64,000 bases of DNA from CAZWAP01 sp964632005 (GCA_964632005.1 CAZWAP010000002.1:56045-120044), one strand, 5' to 3'. Numbered from the stretch's first letter, positions 28,671 to 38,691 are shown. Numbers and translations: made by a program. The notes: a model not told the origin generated them from the sequence alone.

Positions 28671-29278
28671 TTCGCCCTCCGCTCACAAATCTCGTAGAAG
28701 TTCTTAAGCACAGCCAGCCCGGAAGGCCCGCTCTTTTCCGGGTGAAACTGCGTTCCGTAGATATTGCGCTTCTGCACGGCCGCGACCATCTTGAAGCCGT
28801 AGTCCGTATAAGCGATCTTAGCATCTTCGTCGCTGGCCTCGGCGCAGTAAGAGTGCGCGAAATAGAAATGTTTTGCTCCGCCCAGACCGGCAAACAGGTC
28901 CATCCCCTGTTCGGGTACGACCAAATTCCACCCCATGTGGGGGATCACCCGGCCGGGCGGGATTGGCTCCACCCTGCCGCCGATCAGGCCCAGCCCCTTG
29001 TGAAGTCCACGCTCGCAGCTCTGCTCGAACAACATCTGATAACCAACGCAAATCCCTAACAGGGGCTTGCCCGCCGACGCCGCCTCTTTGATCAGTGCCG
29101 CCGACTCGCCCAACGCACCGACCGCATATCCAAACGCCGCCACCCCGGGAAGCACAAGACCCCAGGCCGCCCTTATCGCATCCGCATCAGAACTCAACCG
29201 CGCCTCGCAGCCTATGTGGCGAAAGGCATTGCATACGCTCCTGACGTTACCAACGCTGTAATCTACCACGACAATCAT
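28664..29278 (-). CDS. hisH: Imidazole glycerol phosphate synthase, glutamine amidotransferase subunit HisH
   Basis: This 204-residue class I glutamine amidotransferase starts MIVVVDYSVGNVRSVCNAF. The nucleophile elbow is GICVGYQMLFE. The catalytic His-x-Glu is in YGTQFHPEKSGPSG near the C-terminus. The oxyanion-strand region reads LVLPGVAAFGYAVGAL, close to the family PGVGAF motif. It supplies ammonia to HisF, whose gene overlaps downstream by 7 bases. It is divergent from glmS. Confidence 0.96.
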   Translation of the reverse strand: MIVVVDYSVGNVRSVCNAFRHIGCEARLSSDADAIRAAWGLVLPGVAAFGYAVGALGESAALIKEAASAGKPLLGICVGYQMLFEQSCERGLHKGLGLIGGRVEPIPPGRVIPHMGWNLVVPEQGMDLFAGLGGAKHFYFAHSYCAEASDEDAKIAYTDYGFKMVAAVQKRNIYGTQFHPEKSGPSGLAVLKNFYEICERRAKC

Positions 29279-29495
29279 ACCCCCAGATTAAACAGCATAA
29301 CCCCGCCTGAGTCAAACGAGAACACTTCACAGACCCGCAAGAACGGGCGGCTCACACCCTGGCAATCTCTCCAGTAATCACCCCAAGTTTGACCGGTGCC
29401 CCCGACCGGGCGGACCGGATTTTATCTCACGACCACCGGCCTTTTTGCCGATTAACCATACGCACGAATACTACTAGCGCTTAAGGAAGACAAGT

Positions 29496-31361
29496 ATGTG
29501 TGGCATAGTGGCCTATCTCGGTAACAAGCTCGCCCAACCCATCCTTATCGAAGGCCTCAAGCGCCTCGAATATCGCGGCTACGACTCGGCCGGCATCGCT
29601 CTTCTCGGCTCCGGGCCTCCATCGCAGATAAAAATCAAGAAAACAAAGGGAAGAATCCGCGCTCTCGAAGAAATACTGGCCCCTCCTTGCGAGCAAGATA
29701 CACTCGGCATCGGACATACCCGATGGGCCACCCACGGCGAACCCAACACCGTCAATGCGCACCCTCATCTCGATTACAGCGGCAAGATCGCCGTCGTCCA
29801 CAACGGCATCATCGAAAACTATTCCGCTCTGAAGACCTGGCTCCAGAACGAAGGCGCAACCTTTGCCAGCGATACCGACACGGAGGTCGTCGCAAACCTC
29901 ATCGGCTATATCTACTCAAAACCCTCGCCGGGCGGACTGCGCGGACAGAACAAATTCGAATGGGCCGTCCAACAAGCCCTCCGCGAGCTGCACGGCACGT
30001 ATGGCCTTGCAATCCTCTGTACCGACTTGCCGGAAATGCTCATCGGCGCCAAGAACGGCAGTCCCCTGATCCTGGGCGTCGGCCGAAACGAGTACATCCT
30101 CGCCTCAGACGCCGCCGCTATAGTCGAGCACACGACCCAGGCGATATACCTTGCGGACAACGAAATGGTCACCGTAACTCCACAGGGATTCCACACCAAA
30201 ACAATCGACAATGTCACCGTCACAAAGGACCTGAGGGAAATCGAATTCTCGCTTGAACAAATCGAGCTCGGCGGTTTCGAGCACTATATGCTCAAGGAGA
30301 TCTTCGAGCAGCCTGCGGCGTTGAAAACCTGTATGGGAGGCCGAATCGATCCCCATAGCCATCGGATCAAGCTCGGTGGCATCGCGTCGCACTTGCGGGA
30401 GCTCACACGCACAAAGCGTCTCATAATGACGGCTTGCGGCACCGCTTACCACGCGGGTCTCGTCGGAGAATTCCTCTTCGAGCAGCTGGCCCGCATCCCT
30501 ACCGAAACGGAGTACGCCAGCGAGTTCCGCTATCGCAACCCTATCATCGAGGACCAGACCGTCGTCATCGCAATAAGCCAGTCGGGTGAGACCGCCGACA
30601 CCCTCGCCGCCGTCGAGCAGGCCAAGGAACGCGGCGCAACTGTCCTTGGAATCGTCAACGTGGTCGGATCGTCCATCGCAAGGGCCACCGATGCGGGAAT
30701 CTACCTGCACGTCGGACCCGAAATAGGGGTGGCCAGCACGAAGGCCTTCACCGCGCAGGTCACCGTCCTTGCAATGCTCGCCGTGGAGCTGGCCAGAAGA
30801 CGACACATCAGCGACGACCAGGCCGACGAACTCGTCGAGGAACTCATCCAGATCCCGGACAAAATAAGCACGATTCTCGACCATTCCGAACAGATAAAAC
30901 AGATCGCCTCCGACAATATCGACCAAAACAACTGGCTCTTTCTCGGCCGGGGTTTCAACTACCCTGTAGGGCTCGAAGGGGCGCTGAAGCTGAAGGAAAT
31001 CAGCTACATCCATGCCGAGGGACTGCCCGCCGCCGAAATGAAGCACGGGCCCATCGCGCTGATCACAGATGGGATGCCGGCCGTCTTCGTCGCAACGGCC
31101 GGCCCGCAGTATGACAAGATTGTGGGCAACATCGAAGAGGTCCGCGCGCGAGGCGGAAAGACTATCGTCGTCGCGACCGAAGGCGACTCAAACATCGAAA
31201 AGCATTCCGACTATTTGATCACAGTCCCCCGGATCCCGGAACTGTTTCAACCGCTTTTGACGGTCGTGCCCCTGCAGCTTCTGGCCTACCACGCCGCCGT
31301 GCTTCGAGGCCACGACGTGGACAAACCTCGAAACCTCGCAAAAAGCGTCACCGTCGAATAG
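29496..31361 (+). CDS. glmS: Glutamine-fructose-6-phosphate aminotransferase GlmS
   Basis: This 621-residue enzyme begins MCGIVAYLGN, with Cys2 as the glutaminase nucleophile after Met removal. The N-terminal domain shows RLEYRGYDSAGIA, GHTRWATHG and VVHNGIIENY. Two SIS domains follow (ACGTAYHAGLVGEFLFEQLA; SQSGETADTLAAVE; LGRGFNYPVGLEGALKLKEI), ending DKPRNLAKSVTVE as nearly all GlmS do. It makes glucosamine-6-phosphate, the first step of amino-sugar supply for peptidoglycan and LPS. TTAAGGAAGA precedes the ATG. I see no glmS ribozyme in the 217-base leader, though a hairpin lies at 29393-29417. Confidence 0.97.
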   Translation: MCGIVAYLGNKLAQPILIEGLKRLEYRGYDSAGIALLGSGPPSQIKIKKTKGRIRALEEILAPPCEQDTLGIGHTRWATHGEPNTVNAHPHLDYSGKIAVVHNGIIENYSALKTWLQNEGATFASDTDTEVVANLIGYIYSKPSPGGLRGQNKFEWAVQQALRELHGTYGLAILCTDLPEMLIGAKNGSPLILGVGRNEYILASDAAAIVEHTTQAIYLADNEMVTVTPQGFHTKTIDNVTVTKDLREIEFSLEQIELGGFEHYMLKEIFEQPAALKTCMGGRIDPHSHRIKLGGIASHLRELTRTKRLIMTACGTAYHAGLVGEFLFEQLARIPTETEYASEFRYRNPIIEDQTVVIAISQSGETADTLAAVEQAKERGATVLGIVNVVGSSIARATDAGIYLHVGPEIGVASTKAFTAQVTVLAMLAVELARRRHISDDQADELVEELIQIPDKISTILDHSEQIKQIASDNIDQNNWLFLGRGFNYPVGLEGALKLKEISYIHAEGLPAAEMKHGPIALITDGMPAVFVATAGPQYDKIVGNIEEVRARGGKTIVVATEGDSNIEKHSDYLITVPRIPELFQPLLTVVPLQLLAYHAAVLRGHDVDKPRNLAKSVTVE

Positions 31362-31818
31362 CTGCAGCACGTACTATAACACCCAAGCTGACCGTCGGCC
31401 CTGGAGAGGAGATTATCGGAATGTTAGCGCTTGGCCCTCTGCCTTTGCGAAAATAGGATTGCAGGAAGTTCACCGACAGGCCCGAAAAGCAACGTTCGAG
31501 CCCGAGAGGCTCTCGACCGGTTTACGGCTTGTTCGGCTGGTGCAGCAGGCCCGACCGGCTGGCCAGCCGAACGACGCAGAAGCATTCCGCCGACAAGTTC
31601 AACCCATACATCCAGACAATTACCGAGGCAGGAGGTGATTGCAATCGGGCGCAGCAGACTGTATTATGCTGAAGTGCTCGTAAAGGAACACTGTTTTTAT
31701 GAAGTGGAATCAATAAGTCAGGTCGTTCGTCGAGACGCTCGGGACGGCGGATGTGCCGTTCTACGCGTACTCCGAGAGCAAATTCCCGTTAACTCCAACA
31801 TCAACACAGGAGGCGAAT
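31362..31818. other. Non-coding region after glmS
   Basis: About 450 bases without a supported gene. Small frames on both strands lack ribosome sites and family resemblance. The last 20 bases form the strong ribosome site of the following Tat-exported protein (ACAGGAGGCG). No structured RNA was recognised. Confidence 0.4.
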
Positions 31819-33180
31819 ATGAGTCAATCTACCAACAAACGCAGGGTCAGCCGCCGAGAGTTTCTCAAAAGAAGCGGATCGCTCGCTGCCGGTGGGGCCG
31901 TTCTTGGCAGCCTTGCGCCGGTGGCCTTTGCGGCCGAAGACAACACGATCCGGCTGGCGTTGATCGGCTGCGGCGGCCGGGGCAGCGGCGCAGTGGGCAA
32001 CGCGCTGTCGGTTCCGAACAGTGGGCCGGTCAAATTGTACGCCATGGCCGACTTGCTGGAAAACCGGCTCGAGTCGTCTTACAAAGCACTTCAGCGAAGA
32101 TACAAAGACAAGATCGATGTGACAAAAGACCGCAAATTTATCGGTTTTGATGCTTATCGCAAGGCGATCGACATCCTCAGGCCCGGCGACGTTGCCCTGT
32201 GTACAACGCGTGCCTACATCCGGGCGGTTCACGTCGAATATGCCATCCGCAAGGGCATCAACGTCTTTATGGAGAAACCTTTCGCCCCTGATCCAGCCGG
32301 CCTGCATCGGCTTCTGCGGCTGGACGCCCTGGCCAACAGCAAGAATGTGAAGGTGCTATCCGGGCTTCAGTGTCGTCACTCGCCAGCCCGACAGGCGTTG
32401 ATCGAGAAGATCCGCGACGGGGCGATGGGCGATATAACGCTGATTCGCGCGAATCGGCTGGGCGGCGCAAGGTGGCTCGACAACCAGGGTGACAACTGCA
32501 ACAAGTTGATGAGTCAACTGCAGTTCGGCAAGATACATCTATTCTGGGTAGGCTCAGGGCATATGGTTGACAATCTAATCCACCAGATAGATGAATGTTG
32601 CTGGATCAAGGGCGCCTGGCCGGTCGCCGTGCATGGAATGGGCGGGCGCGTACCTCGCAGCAAGGACTGCGGACAGAACATCGATGTATACTCGATGGAG
32701 TTCACGTTCGCCGATGGGACAAAGGCCTTCTGCGGCTTCCGCCGGATGAACCAGACGCACAGTGAGTTCGCTACCTTCATCCACGGCACCAAGCGCGCGG
32801 CGCAATTTTCCGGCAGGACCCACGCCGCCACTGTCCATATGTTCCGCGACCAGCGGATCGAAAAGGACAATATCGCATGGACGCCCAAAAAGGACGCCTA
32901 CAGTCCCTGGCAGTACGAGTGGAACGACTTCATCGAAAGCATCCGCAAAGACCGTGCCCACAATGAGATAAAGCGTGCGGTCTATTCGGATCTGACTTCG
33001 CTTATGGGCCGAGCAGCGTGTCATACGGGGCAGATTGTTACCTGGGACCAGATAATGAAATCGAACTTCCAGTTTTGTGACTACCTCGACAAGCTGGACT
33101 ACGATAGCCCGCCCCCGGTCAAAGCCGACAAGAATGGTCGATTCCCTGTGCCCATTCCTGGAAAGTGGAAGGAGCTTTAG
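31819..33180 (+). CDS. Tat-exported Gfo/Idh/MocA-family oxidoreductase
   Basis: This 453-residue protein starts at the ATG at 31819 behind GGAGG. The twin-arginine signal is RRVSRREFLKRSGSLAAGG, with a cleavage-like AFA near residue 38. The Rossmann fold begins IRLALIGCGGRGSGAVGNAL. The EKPF motif (VFMEKPFAPD) typical of the Gfo/Idh/MocA family follows near residue 155. Related enzymes use tightly bound NAD(P) to oxidise, epimerise or hydrolyse sugars, and planctomycetes encode many exported copies. The substrate is unknown. It is probably a periplasmic sugar-processing enzyme related in role to the nearby GH106- and GH130-type genes. Confidence 0.9.
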   Translation: MSQSTNKRRVSRREFLKRSGSLAAGGAVLGSLAPVAFAAEDNTIRLALIGCGGRGSGAVGNALSVPNSGPVKLYAMADLLENRLESSYKALQRRYKDKIDVTKDRKFIGFDAYRKAIDILRPGDVALCTTRAYIRAVHVEYAIRKGINVFMEKPFAPDPAGLHRLLRLDALANSKNVKVLSGLQCRHSPARQALIEKIRDGAMGDITLIRANRLGGARWLDNQGDNCNKLMSQLQFGKIHLFWVGSGHMVDNLIHQIDECCWIKGAWPVAVHGMGGRVPRSKDCGQNIDVYSMEFTFADGTKAFCGFRRMNQTHSEFATFIHGTKRAAQFSGRTHAATVHMFRDQRIEKDNIAWTPKKDAYSPWQYEWNDFIESIRKDRAHNEIKRAVYSDLTSLMGRAACHTGQIVTWDQIMKSNFQFCDYLDKLDYDSPPPVKADKNGRFPVPIPGKWKEL

Positions 33181-33554
33181 GATCGATACTCTGCCAATCT
33201 GGCGAGGTGGGTACGGCTTGGCCAATCTGGATGAAGGACGCGGCCAAGTTGCACCACAATCGTCGGGACGATGGGACAATAGCTGTGCCCTTGACGCGGC
33301 GTAGATGCCGCACGATAATGCGCCTCGGTGTTCGCTGTAACCGCTGTGGGCCGGCCGGGTAGAGCTTTACACGTTTCCCGGGGCTATTCACGCAGGGGCC
33401 AGACGAGACTCGGTTGCTTCGGCGGCGTTGCCGCTCTGCACGGGCTTGTGCTCCTGGTGGGCCTTGGGCTGGCCGCAAGCTACCGCTGAGGCACGCTTTT
33501 GATAATATGGTCATATCGCACATAGCGCATTAACTCGCAAAAGGATGGTGTTTT
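33181..33554. other. Non-coding region between oxidoreductase and membrane protein
   Basis: No supported gene. The 10-base word GCCAATCTGG occurs twice near 33194 and 33222. An AAAGGATGG ribosome site for the next gene ends the region. No terminator with a T-run is obvious. Confidence 0.35.
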
Positions 33555-34580
33555 ATGAACGAGCACGGGGAGACGCAAGAACATCCCGAGTCCGCCGAGG
33601 CGCCGGGGCCCCCACCGGGCCAAGCCGATGCGGGCAAGGGCCCAAGGGGCGTGGTTCTGCCGGCAAAGAAATACCGCCTGAAGATTGTACTGCTCTTCTG
33701 CGACCTCTGGGCCGCTATCGCCGCCGGATATTACTGTATGATTCGCAATATCGTCAGGGCCGACGAGTTCTCCTGGTTTTCCCTCAGGATGATATCCACG
33801 TATATCGTTGTCGGGCTCACCGCGGCCGCTGTCTTCGCGGGATATATCCTCGTCAAGACCAAGAGCGTTAGAAGCAGAATAGAAAGGGACAACGAGCTCC
33901 GGCAGGACCCAAACATAAACGTCTGGCTCACCGCGTTCGACTGGTCCTGGCTGATTCTTTTTGTTCCTTCGATGGCCGCGCTGGTGCTCTGCGGCGTTGT
34001 CGGCTGCTTTATCAACTGGCTTATGCCTGAGAATGCCGCCAATCCTGTTGTACAGCGTGCGATAGGCGGGTTTGCCTTCGGGTTCTTCTGCCTCAATGCC
34101 GCGGTCGTTCTCTTCAAGCTCACTCCCACGCGGGTGCTGGTCTTGCTCCTGGCCGTGGGTGGTTTCTGCCTGATGCTGCTGCTGATGGGCACCAGTGTAT
34201 TCCTGGGCTTCTTCGGGAAGTTCAAGTATCTGGGTATCAGAATCGATCCTTTCGGCTATCTTCTTATGGCCTACGTCGGCTTTTTCTACCTGAGGCTGAT
34301 ATGGATATGCGGGCTGTTCGACTACATTACGATGTCGCCGAACAGACTGGACATACAACGCGGTCTGTCGGAGACGGAAAGGGGCATCCAGAGAAAAGAC
34401 TTCCGCGTGAGCATCGACACTGAAGATGTGATTCTCAGGCTTTTCAAGGTTGGCAGGATAATAATCAGCTTTCCCCACAGCGACCGCCTGCCCATAAGTC
34501 TGCTGGTTACCGGGATAGACAAGAAGGCCAGATACGCTATGCAGGCCGCGAGCGTTCTGTCGCTCGATGTCGGACAGTGA
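33555..34580 (+). CDS. Polytopic membrane protein, unknown family
   Basis: This 341-residue protein has a Pro/Glu-rich cytoplasmic leader and about six to seven membrane helices (about 40-60, 75-97, 130-155, 170-190, 193-222, 233-255). A soluble C-terminal domain of about 75 residues follows (DIQRGLSETERGIQRKDFRV, IISFPHSDRLPISLLVTGID). The C-terminal strands could be a PH-like or small beta domain, but this is a guess. An internal segment reads LLLLAVGGFCLMLLLMG. No family recognised. It is convergent with the GH130 gene 35 bases away. Confidence 0.65.
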   Translation: MNEHGETQEHPESAEAPGPPPGQADAGKGPRGVVLPAKKYRLKIVLLFCDLWAAIAAGYYCMIRNIVRADEFSWFSLRMISTYIVVGLTAAAVFAGYILVKTKSVRSRIERDNELRQDPNINVWLTAFDWSWLILFVPSMAALVLCGVVGCFINWLMPENAANPVVQRAIGGFAFGFFCLNAAVVLFKLTPTRVLVLLLAVGGFCLMLLLMGTSVFLGFFGKFKYLGIRIDPFGYLLMAYVGFFYLRLIWICGLFDYITMSPNRLDIQRGLSETERGIQRKDFRVSIDTEDVILRLFKVGRIIISFPHSDRLPISLLVTGIDKKARYAMQAASVLSLDVGQ

Positions 34581-34614
34581 TGTTGGAGGCCGGCTGGCTC
34601 ACCGCCGGGGGTTG

Positions 34615-35571
34615 CTACCCTCCTTCGGGGCACGACATTAGATAGTCTATGCAATCGCTCAGACTCGCCGTGGCGACAGCGATCGAGCTGTCCGCCGCCC
34701 CGTAGTAGAGGTTGAGCTGGTCCGTTTCCTTGTGCACCACCGCCCCGGTGGGAAATATCACGTCGCTGACGTCGCCGATCCGCTCATAGTTGGCGCGTGG
34801 TCCGAGCACCCACTCGTCGCTCCTGCGAAGAACTTTCCAGGGAGACTCGAGGTCCAGCAGCGCCATCCCGACCCGGTATATCGCGCCGGCGGTCGTACTG
34901 CGGACACCGTGGTAGAATATCATCCAGCCCTTCTCGGTCTCGATGGGCTGGCACGCCAGCCCTACCCTGTGGCAGTCCCAGTAAGCCGCCCGCGTCATTA
35001 TCAAGGGCCTGTGGTCGCCCCAGTGCTTCAGGTCCGGCGAGAAGCTGATCCACATATGCGCTTCTCCGCGGACGATCGGGCGGTGAATCAGGGCGAATCG
35101 TCCGTTGAACCGGCGTGGGAACAGGCAGGCATCCTTGTCCTCCGGCGGCAGCAGCGACCCGAGGCGCGCGAACGTCTTGAAGTTCTTGGTTATAGCCAGC
35201 GAGACTACCGGGCCGCCCTCGCTGAATGATACGTACGTAACCGCGAATTGCTTCTGCTCTTCGAGCCAGATGATCCTGGGATCCTCCAGGCCCCAGCGCT
35301 CTTCTCTTGAGCTCTGGTCAGCCTCAAGGGTCGGCTCAAAGTCTATCTGCCAGTTTGTGAACCCATCCGCGCTTCGCGCGACCGTCAGGTGGGAAAAACC
35401 CCGCATATCCTCGACCCGAACCAACAGCAACGTCTCCGAGTTCAGCTTCGCCGCCCCCGGATTAAAGACCGCGTTTGTCGGGTAAGGCCAGCTATCCGCC
35501 GTCAAAATCGGGTTGCCGTGATACCTCTTGAACAGTCTGTGCGCTTTCTGCTCCCGACCAAGTGCACTCAT
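34615..35571 (-). CDS. GH130-family glycoside phosphorylase
   Basis: This 318-residue five-bladed propeller protein has GH130 signatures: NPGAAKLNSETLLLVRVEDM near residue 37-56 and ERWGLEDPRIIWLEEQKQFA near 91-110, where the Asp of EDPR is the expected proton donor. Later pieces are KDACLFPRRFNGRFALIHRP and FYHGV. GH130 enzymes phosphorolyse beta-mannosides (mannose-GlcNAc, mannobiose and so on) to release mannose-1-phosphate; a few are hydrolases. No signal peptide is visible, so it acts in the cytoplasm on imported oligosaccharide. The precise linkage is not predictable from this read. Confidence 0.9.
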   Translation of the reverse strand: MSALGREQKAHRLFKRYHGNPILTADSWPYPTNAVFNPGAAKLNSETLLLVRVEDMRGFSHLTVARSADGFTNWQIDFEPTLEADQSSREERWGLEDPRIIWLEEQKQFAVTYVSFSEGGPVVSLAITKNFKTFARLGSLLPPEDKDACLFPRRFNGRFALIHRPIVRGEAHMWISFSPDLKHWGDHRPLIMTRAAYWDCHRVGLACQPIETEKGWMIFYHGVRSTTAGAIYRVGMALLDLESPWKVLRRSDEWVLGPRANYERIGDVSDVIFPTGAVVHKETDQLNLYYGAADSSIAVATASLSDCIDYLMSCPEGG

Positions 35572-35729
35572 AGTCTCGACCTTAACAAACTACCGGCTCT
35601 TTTACTCTCTGGCCAATCCTGCATGAGCAAGGCTGGCGCTGCCCGATTAGTGCTTCCTGGTTGACTTCCAGGATTCGTTTACCATCATCCGGCCATTTAT
35701 TTGAACTGCCGGGCCGGCACATAGTCGCC

Positions 35730-37865
35730 TTATGTTGCCACCAATTGTGTCTTATACAGGCTGCGGTACAAGGGGCAGCTGTCCATAAGCTGGCCGTGCT
35801 GTCCCTGGGCGATGATACGCCCGTTGTCCATCACTATTATGACGTCCGCGCTGATAACGGTACTGAATCTATGCGCGATTATAAGGCTGGTTCTGTCGCG
35901 CATTATCTCTTCTATGGCCCTGTGAATTTTCGCCTCGCTGTCGGCGTCAACCTGGCTAGTCGCCTCGTCGAAGATCAGTATTGCCGGATCCTTCAAGATA
36001 GCCCTGGCGATAACGATTCTCTGGAGCTGTCCGCCGCTCAGACCGACGCCCTGTTCTCCGATTACGGTGTCGTACCCATCGCGCAGAGGAGCTATGAACT
36101 CGTGCGCGTAGGATCGCTTTGCCGCGGCGATTATTTCATCCCTGCTGGCGTCGGGCCGGCCATAGCCTATGTTTGCCGCAATCGTGTCATTGAACGTTAC
36201 GACGTTCTGGGTGACAAGCCCGATCTGCTTGCGAAGACTCACCAGTGTTGCATCCCGAATGTCTTTGCCGTCGATCAGGATTTGACCGCTGTCCGGATCG
36301 TACAACCTGGGAATCAGGTTCGCAAGTGTTGTCTTGCCGGAGCCGTTGGGGCCGACGATCGCGACATTGTGGCCGGCTTCGACCACGAGGTTTATTCCCT
36401 TCAAGACGGGCCTGTCCGAGCCTGGATAGGTGAAGACCACATCCTTGAATTCGATCTGCTCGGTCAAGGGTGCAAGCTCAAACGCCCCGGGCCTTTCCGT
36501 CTCGGGCTGCTGGTCGATGACCGCAAAGAGTCGCTCGGCTGCGGCATTGGCCTGCTGAAGCTTATTCCACACGTCGCTCGTTTTCCGCACCGACTCAGCC
36601 GTGGCCCCCAGTAGAACCAGCAGCGTAAAAAAATCGCTGGCCTGCATCGTTCCCCTGTAGACCCAGTGGGCGCCGAACATAAGGCCTATCGAGCCGGCGA
36701 TCATCCCGAGAGTCTCCATTATTGGTCCCGTCGAAGAGGCCACCTTTGCTATCCGAAATTGCTGTTTCAGCAGGCTGCTGTTGATAGCCGCAAACTTCGA
36801 GCTCTCGTAGTCGTATCTATTGTAAACCTTTACCACCTTGACCGAGCCCAGAGACTCTTTGAGCTTACCCAGCATTTGAGCCCAGCTGATCAGCGACTTC
36901 TTCGTTGCGCGTTTGATCTTCCTGCCCAGCCTCCCGATCGCATACAGTGACAGGGGAGCCCCGCAAAGAAATATCAGCGTCAGGTTCGGTTCGATCCACA
37001 ACGCCAGCACCATCATCGAGACCGCCTTCAACGGCTCCCGCAGCGTCTTGCCGAGCAGGACCTTGATCCCCGTCCCCACGGTCACAGAGTCCCGCACCAG
37101 CCTGCTGACCGTATCGCTTGGCCCTTCTTGCTCGAAGAAACTCGCCGGAATACGAAGCGAATGCTCGAACGTATCCTGCCGCAGGTGAGCCAGTGCCGTA
37201 TGCGTAAGCTTATGCACCGTGTAGGCCTGGTAGAATCTTGCCGTGCACCGCAGTACGGTTGTTACCAGCATCAGGAGGATTATGAGGATCACGGCCTTTT
37301 TCCTGGTCTGCCTGGTTTGGCCGGCCGGCACGAGTTTGAGCAACCGCTCCGCTGCATCGGCGTAGAAAGGCCTTGCGCCTGCTGTGATTTCGGTGCGACC
37401 TGTTACTGGCATGCCGGACTCGTCCAGCCGGCGATAACGAATTGCTACAACCGAGTTCTCTCTGGCGCGGGCCAGCTCTTCCAACAGCTTGCCGGATGAG
37501 ACCCGTTGCTCGATTGCGGTGCCTGCACCTACGATCATATCGTCACGCCGAAGGCCGGCCTTGTCTGCAAAGCCGCCCTTGGCCACCTCTGACAATCGGA
37601 GGTAGTAGGCGATCTCCGTGTTGTTCGGGTCAAGAAGTTCGCTTCTGTCGGCCACATAGAACCTCAGGGCGTAGCGCTGCTCGCATATCTTTCTGTGGAC
37701 CCACCCGTGAAGCCCTTCCTCGCCCATCATCACCTTCAAGAGCGGAAGCACCGTGGCGATGCTGAATGAAAAGAGAATACCCACAACCAGGGCCGAAACG
37801 CCGATGACGATCAGCCTCGGCCACTGGGGCCAGACATACTTGAACGAGCGTCTGAACGCCTTCAT
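35730..37865 (-). CDS. MsbA-like ABC exporter with PDZ-like domain in the first external loop
   Basis: This is 711 residues from the ATG at 37865; an in-frame GTG at 38021 would add 52 residues but has no ribosome site and would leave only 37 bases to the divergent gene. Helix 1 (about 18-40) is followed by an external loop of about 150 residues, then five more helices from about 191 on. Within the loop, residues 89-148 (YLRLSEVAKGGFADKAGLRR, DDMIVGAGTAIEQ) fit a PDZ domain. The ATPase domain is complete: GPNGSGKTT, LVTQNVVTF, LSGGQLQR, ILIFDEATSQVD, and the His switch in LIIAHRFSTV. The protein is a full half-transporter forming homodimers, most like lipid A/peptide exporters. The PDZ insertion is not part of ordinary MsbA. 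Confidence 0.88.
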   Translation of the reverse strand: MKAFRRSFKYVWPQWPRLIVIGVSALVVGILFSFSIATVLPLLKVMMGEEGLHGWVHRKICEQRYALRFYVADRSELLDPNNTEIAYYLRLSEVAKGGFADKAGLRRDDMIVGAGTAIEQRVSSGKLLEELARARENSVVAIRYRRLDESGMPVTGRTEITAGARPFYADAAERLLKLVPAGQTRQTRKKAVILIILLMLVTTVLRCTARFYQAYTVHKLTHTALAHLRQDTFEHSLRIPASFFEQEGPSDTVSRLVRDSVTVGTGIKVLLGKTLREPLKAVSMMVLALWIEPNLTLIFLCGAPLSLYAIGRLGRKIKRATKKSLISWAQMLGKLKESLGSVKVVKVYNRYDYESSKFAAINSSLLKQQFRIAKVASSTGPIMETLGMIAGSIGLMFGAHWVYRGTMQASDFFTLLVLLGATAESVRKTSDVWNKLQQANAAAERLFAVIDQQPETERPGAFELAPLTEQIEFKDVVFTYPGSDRPVLKGINLVVEAGHNVAIVGPNGSGKTTLANLIPRLYDPDSGQILIDGKDIRDATLVSLRKQIGLVTQNVVTFNDTIAANIGYGRPDASRDEIIAAAKRSYAHEFIAPLRDGYDTVIGEQGVGLSGGQLQRIVIARAILKDPAILIFDEATSQVDADSEAKIHRAIEEIMRDRTSLIIAHRFSTVISADVIIVMDNGRIIAQGQHGQLMDSCPLYRSLYKTQLVAT

Positions 37866-38058
37866 CCGGGGCACTCTTACACGATCGATCGCAAGCCAGC
37901 CGGCGCGAAGAACCCCCACCGGGTCTTTCCGCAGATGCTTTGCAACCGGCAAAAACCGCGACAGACTAACAGAATTGCTCCGGCCAGTCAAGTGCAAAGG
38001 TTCTGTTGACCCCGGGTTCACGTAGTGGTAAGGTACGGCTTTTTGCAGGAGTCAGGTT

Positions 38059-38691
38059 ATGGAAATCGACCGCCAATCACTCGGTGAGTACCAGACAAAT
38101 TGCTACATTTTGCGAAGCGACCCGACCAGCCCGGATTGCCTGATCATCGACCCCGGCCTGGGGGCGGACCAGCTTATGGCCTTTCTGAGCCGGCGCCGCT
38201 TCAACCCGGTCGCGGTGGTACTGACGCACGGCCACATCGACCATATCGCCGGCATAACGACCCTGCGCAGCAGCCACCCGGAGATAAAAGTCCTGATCCA
38301 CGAGCTGGATGCCCCGATGCTCGCGCATCCGGGCTCCAATCTTTCCGAGATGGCCGGTCGTCCCTTTGCCACGGCCCCTGCGGAGGTCCGGCTCAAAGAC
38401 GGCGATTGCATCGAGCTGGCGGGGGTCGTTTTGCAGGTCCTGCACACGCCCGGCCATACGCCCGGCGGAATATGCCTCTATTCGGAGCAGCAAGGGGTTG
38501 TCTTCACAGACGACACGCTGTTCGCCGGGTCCATCGGCCGTACGGATTTTCCGGGGGGCGACATTGCCCAATTGACCAATTCCGTAAGAGAGAAGCTCTT
38601 TAGCCTTCCCGATCAAACAGTGGTATATCCCGGTCACGGCCCGGCCACCACCATAGTCCGAGAAAGAGAACATAACCCGTTTTTTTCATAA
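38059..38691 (+). CDS. Metallo-beta-lactamase-fold hydrolase (glyoxalase II-like)
   Basis: This 210-residue protein has the complete metal site: THGHIDHIAG (HxHxDH), HTPGHTPGG (second His), FTDDTLFAGSIGRTDFPGG (bridging Asp), and YPGHGPATT (last His). The pattern matches the small hydroxyacylglutathione-hydrolase-like group (YcbL type). It probably hydrolyses a thioester in the cytoplasm. It lacks the C-terminal glutathione-binding domain of true GloB, so a glutathione substrate is doubtful. It is divergent from the ABC exporter. Confidence 0.9.
   Translation: MEIDRQSLGEYQTNCYILRSDPTSPDCLIIDPGLGADQLMAFLSRRRFNPVAVVLTHGHIDHIAGITTLRSSHPEIKVLIHELDAPMLAHPGSNLSEMAGRPFATAPAEVRLKDGDCIELAGVVLQVLHTPGHTPGGICLYSEQQGVVFTDDTLFAGSIGRTDFPGGDIAQLTNSVREKLFSLPDQTVVYPGHGPATTIVREREHNPFFS

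Noticed and set aside
29279..29495. Possible glmS ribozyme before glmS
   Set aside because: None of the conserved ribozyme core sequences is seen; only a GC hairpin near 29393-29417.
37866..38021. 52-residue N-terminal extension of the ABC exporter from a GTG
   Set aside because: No ribosome site before the GTG, and it would leave only 37 bases for two divergent promoters; the ATG at 37865 is preferred, though not proven.
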